This document shows, in pieces, positions 1-9,267 of a stretch of DNA of 64,000 bases. A program made the translations under genes and the position numbers. Positions within the stretch are counted from its first letter, which is position 1. Each line of letters begins with the position of its first letter. The stretch lies in NCBI RefSeq assembly GCF_016921195.1, contig NZ_JAFGYF010000006.1, forward strand, positions 186,001 to 250,000, given 5' to 3'. The notes below the pieces were generated by a model. That model worked only from the letters and a program-made list of their open reading frames with translations, searched no databases and was not told the DNA's origin. This stretch comes from Cellulosimicrobium cellulans. Lineage in GTDB: Bacteria > Actinomycetota > Actinomycetes > Actinomycetales > Cellulomonadaceae.

Positions 1-60
1 CCGTCTCCGCCTAGACTGGCCGCCTGCCCCTGTTCTCGTCGCCGACGTCGCCGACAGCCC

Positions 61-74
61 TCGAATCGATTCGA
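61..74. promoter_or_regulatory. Perfect 14-base palindrome upstream of the first permease gene
   Basis: TCGAATCGATTCGA is its own reverse complement and lies 62 bases before the start at 137. Its size and symmetry suit a dimeric repressor site for the permease gene, but no regulator gene is in view, so the role is inference. The rest of bases 1-136 shows nothing recognisable. Confidence 0.3.
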
Positions 75-136
75 CCCCTTCCGGTCCGAGGGCTCCACCA
101 CCGCACTGCCCACGACGCCCGACGCCTGAGGACACG

Positions 137-1411
137 ATGACCGACAGCACCGCCACGCCCGCGCCCCCGGCGGACGCAGCCCCTGCGAGCGACGGACGCC
201 CCCGCGGGGCCGGTCCCGCGCTCCTCGCGCTCGCGATGGGCGGCTTCACGATCGGCACGACCGAGTTCGCGACCATGGGGCTGCTGTCCGACATCGCGAC
301 GGACCTCGACGTCTCCATCCCCACGGCGGGCCACGCCATCACGGCCTACGCCGTGGGCGTCGTCGTCGGGGCACCGCTGCTCACCGTCGTGGCCGCACGC
401 CTGCCGCGCAAGACCCTCCTCCTCGCCCTCATGGCGTTCTACACGCTCGGGAACCTGTTCTCCGCGACCGCCGGGAGCATCGAGACGCTCGTCGCCGGGC
501 GATTCCTCGCGGGGCTGCCGCACGGCGCGTTCTTCGGCGTCGGGGCCGCGGTCGGCGCGGCGGTCGCCGGCCCTGGGCGCCGGGGCCGCGCCGTCGCGAC
601 GATGATGGCGGGGCTCACCATCGCGAACGTCGTCGGCGTCCCGCTCTCGACCTTCGCCGGGCAGCAGCTCGGCTGGCGCGCCGCGTTCGTCGTGGTGGGC
701 GCGCTCGGGCTCGTCACGCTCGCCGCCCTGTGGCGGCTCGTCCCGGCCGGGGCCGGCAACGAGGACTCGAGCGTCCGCCGCGAGCTCGGCGCGCTGCGCA
801 ACGGGCCGCTGTGGCTCGGGTTCGTCGGAGCGGCCGTCGGGTTCGGCGGGATGTTCGCCGTCTACTCCTACGTCGAGCCGACGATCACGCGGGTCACCGG
901 CCTCGCGTCCGCCGCGGTGCCGCTCGTGCTCGCGATCTTCGGCGTCGGCATGACCGTCGGGACGATCCTCGGCGGGCGACTCGCCGACCGCTCCGTCATG
1001 CGCACCGTCTACCTCGGGTTCGTCTCCACGGGCGCGACGCTCGCGCTGTTCGCCCTGACGGGCCACCACCCCGTGCCCGCCGTGCTGTCGCTCTTCCTGC
1101 TCGGGGTGACCTCCCAGGTCCTCGGGCTCGCGCTCCAGACGCGCCTCATGGACCTGTCGCCCGCCGCGCCCTCGCTCGGCGCGGCGCTGTGCCATTCCGC
1201 GCTCAACGTCGGCAACGCGAACGGAGCGTTCCTCGGCGGCCTCGTCATCGCCGCCGGCTGGGGCTACCTCGCCCCGGCCTGGACCGGCGTCGTCCTCACC
1301 GCCGCCGGCCTCGCGATCATCCTCCTCGTCGGCCGCCGCCCCGTCGGCGTCGTCGCCACGGTGCCCGACGACGCCCGCTCACCTGCCGACGCCCCCGCCC
1401 TGCCGAGGTAG
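137..1411 (+). CDS. MFS efflux permease, DHA1 (AraJ/Cmx-like) type
   Basis: A 424-residue integral membrane protein with about twelve hydrophobic segments and a disordered Ala/Pro-rich head of roughly 25 residues. The first helix carries GTTEF and the loop after helix 2 ends in the basic turn RLPRK, both typical of the drug:proton antiporter DHA1 group that includes AraJ, PbuE-like purine exporters and chloramphenicol exporters. It probably exports a small molecule in exchange for protons; the substrate cannot be read from sequence. The ATG at 137 has a GAGGA ribosome site at 128-132. The stop codon TAG (1409-1411) lies inside the first unit of the 21-base repeat array that follows. It appears to be a single-gene transcript. 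Confidence 0.8.
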   Translation: MTDSTATPAPPADAAPASDGRPRGAGPALLALAMGGFTIGTTEFATMGLLSDIATDLDVSIPTAGHAITAYAVGVVVGAPLLTVVAARLPRKTLLLALMAFYTLGNLFSATAGSIETLVAGRFLAGLPHGAFFGVGAAVGAAVAGPGRRGRAVATMMAGLTIANVVGVPLSTFAGQQLGWRAAFVVVGALGLVTLAALWRLVPAGAGNEDSSVRRELGALRNGPLWLGFVGAAVGFGGMFAVYSYVEPTITRVTGLASAAVPLVLAIFGVGMTVGTILGGRLADRSVMRTVYLGFVSTGATLALFALTGHHPVPAVLSLFLLGVTSQVLGLALQTRLMDLSPAAPSLGAALCHSALNVGNANGAFLGGLVIAAGWGYLAPAWTGVVLTAAGLAIILLVGRRPVGVVATVPDDARSPADAPALPR

Positions 1412-1505
1412 AACCCTGGTCGGCCGGGGTAGAACCCTGGTCACGAGAGAGAGGACCCTGGTCACGCGAGAGAGAACCCGGGTCGGCGGAGGTCGAACCG
1501 TGGTC
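1405..1505 (+). repeat. Five tandem copies of a 21-base repeat
   Basis: Related 17-base cores start at 1405, 1426, 1447, 1468 and 1489, exactly 21 bases apart; the first reads GAGGTAGAACCCTGGTC. The variable positions are mainly the TA of GGTAG and the C/G of CC(C/G)TGG. The array begins inside the permease stop codon and continues into non-coding DNA. Because 21 is a multiple of three, open frames through it read as seven-residue repeats, but these have no start or partner sequence that suggests a real protein. The same unit recurs inverted at 1810-1868 and, degenerate, near 14320. Confidence 0.85.
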
Positions 1506-1681
1506 ATGCCCGCCGGCGGTCCGGGCGCCTGCAGTGGCCGGTCGCCCGAAGGCCCGCCTGCTACCAAGGAGCGTGCCACGACCGCCCGCGACACGACCAT
1601 GCGGCCCGCACGAGGCGTGGAGGAGCCGACACCGCCGGCAGTCGCCCGGGTGAGTGGAGACCGCGGTGAGACGACGCCGGG

Positions 1682-1774
1682 CGGGGTGGGTGGTGGTGCC
1701 GCGTCGTGGCGGGCCTGGCGGGAGCCGCGAGGAACGAGCGGCGGATGGTAGACGCGGCACCACCACCCACCCCG
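1682..1774. repeat. 24-base perfect inverted repeat with 45-base loop
   Basis: Bases 1682-1705 are exactly complementary to 1751-1774, ending in CCGCGTC and beginning with GACGCGG respectively. The stem is flanked on the left by the direct repeat array and on the right by the inverted one, so 1405-1868 is symmetric at two scales. Bases 1506-1681 and 1775-1809 show no gene or other signal. The structure could be a large transcript-end hairpin, a protein-binding site or a non-autonomous repeat element; sequence alone does not decide. Confidence 0.75.
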
Positions 1775-1809
1775 ACCACCCAGGGCAACCACACGCCGTC
1801 GAGCACAAG

Positions 1810-1868
1810 AACCACGGCTCTACCTCGCGCAACCACGGCTCTACCTCGCGGGACCACGGTTCTCCCTC
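1810..1868 (-). repeat. Three tandem copies of the 21-base repeat in inverted orientation
   Basis: Cores at 1810-1826, 1831-1847 and 1852-1868 are 21 bases apart and are reverse complements of the unit at 1405. The third reads GACCACGGTTCTCCCTC. Transcribed together, the two arrays could pair over three repeat units around the inner 24-base stem. Confidence 0.85.
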
Positions 1869-1924
1869 GACTGACGAGTGGCGTGGCTTCGGGGTGCTCC
1901 CAGCCGGGACCCAGCGACGCGCGG

Positions 1925-1930
1925 TAGGTT
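1925..1930 (+). promoter_or_regulatory. Candidate -10 box for the VKOR gene
   Basis: TAGGTT fits the actinobacterial TANNNT -10 pattern and would start a transcript near 1937, about 65 bases before the GTG at 2001. No convincing -35 was seen. Confidence 0.35.
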
Positions 1931-2000
1931 GTGCCGTGCGCGCACCGCCGTGCGCGCCGTCACGTCCGGCGCGAGCCGGTGACCCACGAGGAGCGTCCCC

Positions 2001-2654
2001 GTGAGCAAGAGCGCCACCGCCGGTGCGAGCGTGTCCGCCGACCACGACGACGAGCCGCTGCCGTCGGGTCCTCGTCCGATCAGCACGCGCACGATGGGCT
2101 GGCTGCTCGTCGTGCTCGGCGCGATCGGTCTCTTCGGCTCGGCGGCGCTGGCGATCGAGAAGTTCCTCAAGCTCGCGGACCCGAACCATGTGCCGTCGTG
2201 CAGCCTCAACGCGTTGCTCGACTGCGGGGACGCGATGGACTCCTGGCAGGGCGCGCTCCTCGGGTTCCCGAACCCGCTGCTGGGCATCGCGGCGTTCCCG
2301 GTGGTCATCACGACGGGCGTCGTGCTGCTCGCGGGCGCGCGGCTCCCGCGCTGGTACTGGCTGGCGCTCCTCGGTGGCACGACGCTCGGCATGGGCCTGA
2401 TCGTCTTCCTCATCTGGACGACGATGTACGAGATCTCGGCGATGTGCCCCTACTGCATGGTCGTGTGGTTCGCCATGCTCCCGCTGTTCTGGTACCAGGT
2501 GGTCCACGCCGTCCAGGAGCGGTACCTGCCCGCGGGCGACGGCGTCCGCCGCACCCTCGTGGGCAACCGGCACCTGTTCCTGGCGATCGGCTACGTCGCG
2601 CTCGTCGCCTGGATCCTGCTGGTCAAGGGCCCGATCATCATGTCGCTGTTCTGA
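2001..2654 (+). CDS. Vitamin K epoxide reductase (VKOR) family membrane protein
   Basis: A 217-residue membrane oxidoreductase with four to five hydrophobic helices. The VKOR signature is complete: loop cysteines near residues 67 and 75, a GxPNPxxG-like stretch (FPNPLLG, about 89-95), and the active-site pair CPYC at about 149-152. In actinobacteria this family reoxidises a DsbA-like oxidase at the outer face of the membrane and passes electrons to a quinone, so it supports disulfide formation in exported proteins. No thioredoxin-like domain is fused and no DsbA-like partner is adjacent. The GTG at 2001 is preceded by GAGGAG. The gene is convergent with the next one, with 52 bases between stops. 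Confidence 0.9.
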   Translation: MSKSATAGASVSADHDDEPLPSGPRPISTRTMGWLLVVLGAIGLFGSAALAIEKFLKLADPNHVPSCSLNALLDCGDAMDSWQGALLGFPNPLLGIAAFPVVITTGVVLLAGARLPRWYWLALLGGTTLGMGLIVFLIWTTMYEISAMCPYCMVVWFAMLPLFWYQVVHAVQERYLPAGDGVRRTLVGNRHLFLAIGYVALVAWILLVKGPIIMSLF

Positions 2655-2706
2655 CAAGCACCGGTGCCCTGCGGTCCCGCGAGGGTCCGGCGCGCCGCAG
2701 AGGGCG

Positions 2707-3159
2707 TCAGCGCCAGGCGGGCTGGTCCGGCGCGGCGTCCTGCGGGTAGCCGTGCCCGCCGGGCTGCTGGGGCGCGGGAGCGCCCTGCGCCTGGTGGGCC
2801 GACTGCGCGGTCGCGCCGGGGTGGCCCGCCGGGATCGGGCTGACCACGACGGCCGTGCCGTACGCGCACACCTCCGAGAACGACGCCGCGATCTCGCCCG
2901 TGTCGAAGCGCATCCCGACGACCGCGTTCGCCCCGCGGCGCTGTGCCTCCTGCACCATGCGGTGCATGACCTCCTGGCGCGACTCGTAGACGAGCTGGGT
3001 GTACTCCTTGACTTCCCCGCCCCCGATCGAGCGGAAGGACGCGACGAAGTTCGCCCCGAGGTTGGCGCTGCGCACGGTCATGCCCATGACCTCGCCGAGC
3101 ACCGCGTCGATGCGGTAGCCGGGCACGTCGTTGGTCGTCACGATGATCACGGCGCACAT
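2707..3159 (-). CDS. YbjQ/UPF0145 family protein
   Basis: A 150-residue soluble protein. Residues about 5-110 match the YbjQ (DUF74, 'heavy-metal-binding') fold: an N-terminal strand [12 protein letters not shown], then the core with RSANLGANF, and the conserved [11 protein letters not shown]. These proteins form oligomeric rings; their function is not established, and the metal-binding label rests on structural resemblance only. The last 40 residues are Pro/Gln/Gly-rich and likely disordered. The gene is divergent from leuS, with 59 bases between the two start codons. Confidence 0.85.
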   Translation of the reverse strand: MCAVIIVTTNDVPGYRIDAVLGEVMGMTVRSANLGANFVASFRSIGGGEVKEYTQLVYESRQEVMHRMVQEAQRRGANAVVGMRFDTGEIAASFSEVCAYGTAVVVSPIPAGHPGATAQSAHQAQGAPAPQQPGGHGYPQDAAPDQPAWR

Positions 3160-3205
3160 CCTCGCACGGGGTGGACGGGCCGCCGTCGGGTCGCTCGCCG
3201 GCCGG

Positions 3206-3211
3206 TAAACT
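3206..3211 (+). promoter_or_regulatory. -10 box of leuS, leaderless arrangement
   Basis: TAAACT is followed by seven bases and then the GTG at 3219. This spacing would place the first transcribed base at or next to the start codon. No Shine-Dalgarno sequence is present, which agrees with a leaderless message. Confidence 0.6.
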
Positions 3212-3218
3212 CGGCCGG

Positions 3219-6218
3219 GTGACCACGCCTGACACCGCCTCGATCCCGCACGCCCCGGACGCCCCCGCCGCGGGCGGGCCCGCCCACCGCTACACGCCGG
3301 CGCTCGCGGAGCAGATCGAGCTCAAGTGGCAGGAGCTCTGGGAGCAGCGCGGCACGTTCTGGGCGGCGAACCCCACGGGCGACCTCACGGACGGCGAGGG
3401 CAAGGGCCCCGAGGGCGCGAGCCCGTACTTCATCATGGACATGTTCCCGTACCCGTCGGGCGCGGGCCTGCACGTGGGGCACCCCCTCGGGTACATCGCG
3501 ACGGACGTCGTGGGCCGGTTCCGGCGCATGCGCGGCGAGAACGTGCTGCACGCCCTCGGCTACGACGCGTTCGGCCTGCCCGCCGAGCAGTACGCGGTGC
3601 AGACGGGGCAGCACCCGCGCGTGACCACCGAGGCGAACATCGCCAACATGCGTCGGCAGCTGCGCCGCCTCGGGCTGGCGCACGACTCGCGCCGCACGTT
3701 CGCGACGATCGACCCCGAGTACGTGCGCTGGACGCAGTGGATCTTCCTGCAGATCTTCGACGCCTGGTACGACCCCGAGGCGCTGCGCCCCGACGGCGGT
3801 CGTGGCCGCGCACGCCGCATCGCCGAGCTCGAGGCCGAGCTCGCGTCGGGTGCGCGCCCGGTGCCGGGCGGTGTCGACGGCGTCGAGGAGGGCGCGGACT
3901 GGGCGACGCTCACGCCCCAGCAGCGCCGCGCCGTCGTCGACTCCCAGCGCCTCGCGTACGTGGACGAGTCGCCCGTGAACTGGGCACCCGGTCTGGGCAC
4001 GGTCCTCGCGAACGAGGAGGTCACGGCGGACGGCCGCTCCGAGCGCGGGAACTTCCCCGTGTTCCAGCGCAGCCTGCGGCAGTGGAAGATGCGCATCACC
4101 GCGTACGCGGACCGCCTCGCGGACGACCTGGACCTCATCGACTGGCCCGAGAAGGTCACGGCGATGCAGCGCAACTGGATCGGCCGCAGCGAGGGCGCGC
4201 TCGTGCGGTTCGCCGTGCTGGGCACGCCCGACGGCGCGAACGATGCCGCTGCCGAGTCCGGCGGCGAGATCGAGGTCTTCACGACGCGCCCCGACACGCT
4301 GTTCGGCGCGACGTTCATGGTCGTCTCGCCCGAGCACCCGCTGCTCGACGAGGTGCCGGCGCACTGGCCGGACGGCACGTCGAGCGCGTGGACGGGCGGC
4401 CACCGGTCGCCGGTCGAGGCGGTCGCCGCCTACCGTCGCGAGGCCGCCGCGAAGACGGCGGTGGAGCGCCAGGCCGACGCGGGCAAGAAGACGGGCGTCT
4501 TCACCGGGCACCTCGCGGTGAACCCGGTGAACGGCCAGGCGATCCCCGTCTTCACCGCGGACTACGTGCTCATGGGCTACGGCACGGGCGCGATCATGGC
4601 CGTCCCCGGCGGCGACGAGCGCGACTTCGCGTTCGCCGAGGCGTTCGGGCTGCCGGTCCTGCGCACGGTCGAGCCCGCGGGCGGCCTGCCGGAGGACTTC
4701 ACGGGCCCGTACACGGGCGACGGCGTCGTCGTCGGCTCGGCCAACGACGAGATCTCGCTCGACGGGCTCGACGTGCCCGAGGCGAAGCGCCGCATCACCG
4801 AGTGGCTCGTGCGCAAGGGCATCGGCGAGGGCACCACGACGTACCGCCTGCGCGACTGGCTGTTCAGCCGCCAGCGCTACTGGGGCGAGCCGTTCCCCAT
4901 CGTGTGGGACGAGAACGACCAGCCCGTCGCGATCCCCGACGCGCTGCTGCCCGTCGACCTGCCCGACGTGCCCGACTACGCGCCGCGCACGTTCGACCCG
5001 GACGACGCCGACTCGTCGCCCGAGGCGCCGCTGGGCCGTAACGACGAGTGGGTCAACGTCACCCTCGACCTCGGCGACGGGCCCAAGCAGTACCGCCGCG
5101 ACACGAACACGATGCCCAACTGGGCCGGGTCGTGCTGGTACTACCTGCGCTACCTCGACCCGCGCTGGGACGGCCGCGACCAGGACGCGGTGGTCGACGC
5201 GGAGCTCGAGCGCTACTGGATGGGCCCGGAGCACAACCCGAGCGCGGGCCGCGCCGGGGGCGTGGACCTGTACGTGGGCGGCGTCGAGCATGCCGTCCTG
5301 CACCTGCTGTACGCGCGCTTCTGGCACAAGGTCCTCTACGACCTGGGCCACGTGTCGAGCGTCGAGCCGTTCCACAAGCTCTTCAACCAGGGCTACGTCC
5401 AGGCGTACGCGTTCACCGACGCGCGCGGCCAGTACGTGCCGGCCGCCGAGGTCACGGAGGAGCCCGCGTCCGACGGGTCGGGCGAGGTCGTGTACCGCTG
5501 GAACGGCGAGGTCGTGCAGCGCGAGTACGGCAAGATGGGCAAGTCGCTCAAGAACGTCGTCACGCCCGACGAGATGTACGCCGAGTACGGCGCCGACACC
5601 TTCCGCGTCTACGAGATGTCGATGGGCCCGCTGGACCTGTCGCGCCCGTGGGAGACGCGCGCCGTCGTCGGCTCGCAGCGGTTCCTGCAGCGTCTGTGGC
5701 GCAACGTCGTCTCCGAGGAGACGGGCGAGGTGACGGTCGTCGACGAGCCGGCGTCGCCCGAGACGCTGCGCGCCGTCCACCGCGCGATCGCCGACGTCCG
5801 CGTCGAGATGGAGCACATGCGCCCCAACACGGCCATCGCGAAGCTCATCACGCTGAACAACCACCTCACGTCGCTCGACCGCGTGCCGCGCGAGGCCGTC
5901 GAGCCGCTCGTGCTCATGACGGCGCCCGTCGCGCCGCACATCGCCGAGGAGCTGTGGGAGCGCCTCGGCCACGAGCGCTCGCTCGCGCACGAGCCGTTCC
6001 CGACGGCCGACGAACGCTACCTCGTCGAGGACACCGTGACGTGCATCGTGCAGGTCAAGGGCAAGGTGCGCGGCCGGCTCGAGGTGCCGCCGTCGATCTC
6101 GGAGGAGGACCTCACGGCCGCCGCGCTCGCCGAGCCGAACGTCGTGCGCGCGATCGACGGCGCCGAGGTCCGCAAGGTCATCGTCCGCGCCCCGAAGCTG
6201 GTCAACGTCGTCGTCTGA
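3219..6218 (+). CDS. leuS: Leucyl-tRNA synthetase
   Basis: A 999-residue class I aminoacyl-tRNA synthetase that attaches leucine to tRNA(Leu) in the cytosol. The HIGH-type motif HVGH is at residues 85-88 and the KMSKS-type motif is KMGKS at 772-776. Between them lies the editing (CP1) domain with the conserved [12 protein letters not shown] stretch. The anticodon-binding and C-terminal domains complete the length, somewhat longer than many bacterial LeuRS because of inserts after the HVGH region. The reading frame stays open upstream to 3171, but the GTG at 3219 sits seven bases after a -10 box and gives the expected N-terminus. It is convergent with the HerA-like gene; a 9-base inverted repeat (6228-6236 with 6278-6286) lies in the gap. 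Confidence 0.97.
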   Translation: MTTPDTASIPHAPDAPAAGGPAHRYTPALAEQIELKWQELWEQRGTFWAANPTGDLTDGEGKGPEGASPYFIMDMFPYPSGAGLHVGHPLGYIATDVVGRFRRMRGENVLHALGYDAFGLPAEQYAVQTGQHPRVTTEANIANMRRQLRRLGLAHDSRRTFATIDPEYVRWTQWIFLQIFDAWYDPEALRPDGGRGRARRIAELEAELASGARPVPGGVDGVEEGADWATLTPQQRRAVVDSQRLAYVDESPVNWAPGLGTVLANEEVTADGRSERGNFPVFQRSLRQWKMRITAYADRLADDLDLIDWPEKVTAMQRNWIGRSEGALVRFAVLGTPDGANDAAAESGGEIEVFTTRPDTLFGATFMVVSPEHPLLDEVPAHWPDGTSSAWTGGHRSPVEAVAAYRREAAAKTAVERQADAGKKTGVFTGHLAVNPVNGQAIPVFTADYVLMGYGTGAIMAVPGGDERDFAFAEAFGLPVLRTVEPAGGLPEDFTGPYTGDGVVVGSANDEISLDGLDVPEAKRRITEWLVRKGIGEGTTTYRLRDWLFSRQRYWGEPFPIVWDENDQPVAIPDALLPVDLPDVPDYAPRTFDPDDADSSPEAPLGRNDEWVNVTLDLGDGPKQYRRDTNTMPNWAGSCWYYLRYLDPRWDGRDQDAVVDAELERYWMGPEHNPSAGRAGGVDLYVGGVEHAVLHLLYARFWHKVLYDLGHVSSVEPFHKLFNQGYVQAYAFTDARGQYVPAAEVTEEPASDGSGEVVYRWNGEVVQREYGKMGKSLKNVVTPDEMYAEYGADTFRVYEMSMGPLDLSRPWETRAVVGSQRFLQRLWRNVVSEETGEVTVVDEPASPETLRAVHRAIADVRVEMEHMRPNTAIAKLITLNNHLTSLDRVPREAVEPLVLMTAPVAPHIAEELWERLGHERSLAHEPFPTADERYLVEDTVTCIVQVKGKVRGRLEVPPSISEEDLTAAALAEPNVVRAIDGAEVRKVIVRAPKLVNVVV

Positions 6219-6292
6219 CGCCCGGTCCCCGCCGAGTGCACGTGAAGGAGGACCGGCTCGGGCGTGACTCTCCCATGCTCGGCGGGTCGGGG

Positions 6293-8179
6293 TCAGCGGC
6301 GGCGGGTGCCGAAGATGGTGCGGGTGAGCTCGCGGCCGAGCTGGGTGCCGGCGGAGCGGAGGAACGAGTCGAGCGGGTTCGACGACCGCGACCTGGACGA
6401 CCCGGACGCCGACCCCGAGCGGCTCTTCGCCGCGTCGCGCTCGAGCTTGGCGCGCATCTTCTCGAGCTCGGCCTGCTCCTTCTTCGCCGCGCGCTCGGCC
6501 TCCTTGGCCGCCTCCTTGGCGGCCTTCTCCTGCGCCGCGGCCTCTGCGGCCGCCGCCTCAGCCGCGGCGCGCGCCGCAGCCTGCTCCTGCACGCGCACCT
6601 GGAGCAGCTCGAACGCCGACTCGTTGTCGACCGCCGTCCCGTAGCGCGCGAACCCGGGCGACGCCGCGACGATCCCCTCGAGCACGGACGCGGGCGCCGG
6701 CTCCATCGACGACTGCGGGGCCCGGACACGGGTCCACGCGACCGGGGTCGGAGCGCCCTTCTCCGTCAGCACCGTGACGACGGCCTCGCCGGTCCCGAGC
6801 GACTGGAGGAGCCGTTCGAGGTCGTACGGTGACGTCGGGTAGGTGCGCACGGCGGCACGCAGGGCCGCGGCGTCGTCGGGCGTGAACGCGCGCAGCGCGT
6901 GCTGGACGCGGTTGCCGAGCTGGGCGAGCACGTCCGCGGGCACGTCCTTGGGGCTCTGCGTCACGAAGAACACGCCGACACCCTTGGACCGCACGAGGCG
7001 CACCGTCTGCACGACCTGCTGCAGGAACTCCTTCGACGCGCCGGTGAAGAGCAGGTGCGCCTCGTCGAAGAAGAACACGAGCCGCGGCTTCTCGGGGTCC
7101 CCGACCTCGGGCAGCTCCTGGAACAGGTCGGCGAGCAGCCACATGAGGAACGTCGAGAAGAGCGCGGGGCGATCCTGCACCGCGGGCAGCTCGAGCGCGG
7201 AGATCACGCCGCGGCCGTCGGAGGCGGTGCGCAGCAGGTCCGATGTCGCGAACGCGGGCTCTCCGAAGAACACGTCCGCGCCCTGCGCCTGGAGCGCGAC
7301 GATCTCGCGCAGGATGACGCCGGCGGTCGCGCTCGAGACCCCGCCGATGCCCTTGAGCTCCACCTTGCCCTCGTCCGACGTGAGGTAGGCGATCGTCGAC
7401 TGGAGGTCCTTGAGGTCGAGCAGCGCGAGCCCCTGGGAGTCGGCCCAGTGGAAGATCAGCCCGAGGCTCGACTCCTGCGTCTCGTTGAGCCCGAGCACCT
7501 TGGACAGCAGCAGCGGGCCGAAGTCGGTGACGGTGGTGCGGACGGGCACGCCGGTCCCGAGCCCGCCCAGGGTGTACAGCTCGACCGGGAAGGTCGTCGC
7601 GGCCCAGTCCTGCCCGATCGACGCGGTGCGCTCGAGGATCTTCTCGTTCGTCTCGCCGGGGACGGCGAGCCCCGACAGGTCGCCCTTGACGTCCGCCAGG
7701 AACACGGGCACGCCGGCGGCCGACAGCCCTTCCGCCATGCCCTGCAGCGTCTTCGTCTTCCCGGTCCCGGTCGCGCCCGCGACGAGCCCGTGCCGGTTGA
7801 GCATGCTCAGGGCGAAGCCCACCTGCACGTCGGCGCGCGGCGTCGGGTCGGAGCCCGCCTCGCCCTCGAGCAGCGCGCCGAGCGCGAGCGTGCCGCCGCG
7901 GTACGCGTAGCCGGCCGCCACCTCGGCGGCGTAGCCCTCGAGCGGCCCGGTGCCCGACGGCGCAGCCTCCTCCGGTGCGCCGCTCACCTCCGTCGGCCCG
8001 CTGCTGGCATCCCCCTCGGCTCTGCCCCGAGCCGCGCTCTCCCTCACGGCGGCCTCCGCCGCCTCCAGGGCGGCCTGCGCCGCGGCTGCCTTGGCCTCGG
8101 CCGCCTCCGCGGCCGCCTGCGCGGCAGCCGCACGCAGGGCGGCGAGCTCGGACGGGGACTGTGCGGCGTCGTCGGCCAT
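6293..8179 (-). CDS. HerA-like ATPase (DUF853 family) with coiled-coil ends
   Basis: A 628-residue P-loop ATPase of the HerA/FtsK superfamily. The Walker A is GATGTGKT at about residues 135-142 and a Walker B-like FFFDEAHLLF lies in the middle. The family's C-terminal region follows, with a strand reading FFVTQSPKD. The first 55 residues are almost pure Ala/Glu/Gln and the last 80 or so are Ala/Lys/Glu-rich, so both ends probably form coiled coils. Relatives such as E. coli YjgR are uncharacterised; DNA-translocase activity is inferred from the fold. The frame stays open far upstream, but the ATG at 8179 begins the conserved protein. Confidence 0.85.
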   Translation of the reverse strand: MADDAAQSPSELAALRAAAAQAAAEAAEAKAAAAQAALEAAEAAVRESAARGRAEGDASSGPTEVSGAPEEAAPSGTGPLEGYAAEVAAGYAYRGGTLALGALLEGEAGSDPTPRADVQVGFALSMLNRHGLVAGATGTGKTKTLQGMAEGLSAAGVPVFLADVKGDLSGLAVPGETNEKILERTASIGQDWAATTFPVELYTLGGLGTGVPVRTTVTDFGPLLLSKVLGLNETQESSLGLIFHWADSQGLALLDLKDLQSTIAYLTSDEGKVELKGIGGVSSATAGVILREIVALQAQGADVFFGEPAFATSDLLRTASDGRGVISALELPAVQDRPALFSTFLMWLLADLFQELPEVGDPEKPRLVFFFDEAHLLFTGASKEFLQQVVQTVRLVRSKGVGVFFVTQSPKDVPADVLAQLGNRVQHALRAFTPDDAAALRAAVRTYPTSPYDLERLLQSLGTGEAVVTVLTEKGAPTPVAWTRVRAPQSSMEPAPASVLEGIVAASPGFARYGTAVDNESAFELLQVRVQEQAAARAAAEAAAAEAAAQEKAAKEAAKEAERAAKKEQAELEKMRAKLERDAAKSRSGSASGSSRSRSSNPLDSFLRSAGTQLGRELTRTIFGTRRR

Positions 8180-8263
8180 GCTCGGATCGTAGGGGCGGCA
8201 CCGCAGGGGCGCAGCCGGGCCGGGATGCGCGACCGCCCGCGCGCGCCGTAAGGTGGCGCGGCC

Positions 8264-9142
8264 ATGACCGACCACCGCGTGCACGTCGTCACCGACTCGA
8301 CGGCGTCCCTCCCGCCCGTCCCCGACGCGCGGCTCCGCTCCGTCCCGCTGCACGTGATCGTCGACGACGTGTCCTCCCTCGAAGGAGTGGGCCTCACCAC
8401 CGAGGACGTGGCCGCGCACCTCCAGGCCGGTCGCCGGGTCACGACCTCGCAGCCGACGCCGCGTGCCTTCGCCGAGGCGTACGCCGAGGCCGCCGCCGCG
8501 GGGGCGCGGGAGATCGTCTCCGTCCACCTCTCGGGCGAGCTGTCGGGCACGGTGCACGCGGCCGCGCTCGCGGCGGCGGACGCACCGGTCCCGGTCCGGG
8601 TCGTGGACTCCCGGACCGTCGCGATGGGCCTGGGCTTCGCGGCGCAGGCCGCCGCCCGCGCCGCGGCCGCCGGGGCGGACGCGGACGCCGTCGCCCGTCG
8701 CGCCATCGAGGTCGCCGACGCGAGCCGTGCCGTCTTCCTGGTCGACTCGTTGGACCACCTCCGTCGTGGCGGACGCCTCAGCGCCGCCTCGGCCGCGCTG
8801 GGAACCGTGCTCGGGGTGCGGCCGCTGCTCGCCGTGCGCGACGGCAGGATCGAGGTCGTCCAGAAGGTCCGGACCAAGGCGGCGGCGGTCGAGCGACTGA
8901 CGACCGTCGCGGTCGAGTCCGCGGGACGCCGCGCATTCCCGGCGCTCGCAGTCCACCATGTCGGGGACGACGACGGCGCGCACCGGCTCGCGTCCGAGCT
9001 CACCGAGCGCACGTCGCTGGACGTCGTGGTGACGCCCGTGAGCGCGGTGCTCGGAGCGCACGTCGGGCCCGGCGTGCTGGCCGTCGTCGTCGCGGAGCTC
9101 GCCGACCGGGGGTCGGGCGTCGGGAGTCTGACGACGCCCTGA
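8264..9142 (+). CDS. DegV family protein (fatty-acid binding fold)
   Basis: A 292-residue cytosolic protein with the DegV signature DSTASLP near residue 11, the TSQPTP loop near 66 and the SGTVHAA segment near 88. In Gram-positive bacteria this family includes FakB, which binds an acyl chain and presents it to the kinase FakA. No fakA-like gene is in the window, so only lipid binding can be proposed. The gene is divergent from the HerA-like gene, with 84 bases between starts. A TAAGGT hexamer at 8249-8254 is a possible -10 box. Confidence 0.9.
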   Translation: MTDHRVHVVTDSTASLPPVPDARLRSVPLHVIVDDVSSLEGVGLTTEDVAAHLQAGRRVTTSQPTPRAFAEAYAEAAAAGAREIVSVHLSGELSGTVHAAALAAADAPVPVRVVDSRTVAMGLGFAAQAAARAAAAGADADAVARRAIEVADASRAVFLVDSLDHLRRGGRLSAASAALGTVLGVRPLLAVRDGRIEVVQKVRTKAAAVERLTTVAVESAGRRAFPALAVHHVGDDDGAHRLASELTERTSLDVVVTPVSAVLGAHVGPGVLAVVVAELADRGSGVGSLTTP

Positions 9143-9267
9143 GTGGCGGTCGACGCGCCCTCCGCTGCGTGTCGTGGCCGTGCACAGGCCCGTTCGACGA
9201 CGGCCCCGCCCACAGGGAGGCCGACACCCGCTCCCGGCCCCGTGCGTCCCTCCGTACGGTGCGCGAC

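Noticed and set aside
1405-1868. CRISPR array
   Set aside because: Units are 17-21 bases with 4-base gaps and inverted copies; there are no spacers and no cas genes.
1317-2657. Heptad-like repeat protein (EPWS/ DQGST type) read through the 21-base array
   Set aside because: The period of 21 makes all frames repeat every seven residues on both strands; no frame has a convincing start or wider similarity, so the repeats are treated as non-coding.
3147-5990. 947-codon antisense frame over leuS
   Set aside because: A shadow of leuS; its composition (Arg/Val/Leu/Asp) is the usual mirror of GC-rich coding sequence.
6228-6286. Terminator between leuS and the HerA-like gene
   Set aside because: The 9-base arms are separated by 41 bases, too weak to list as a terminator, though it is mentioned under leuS.
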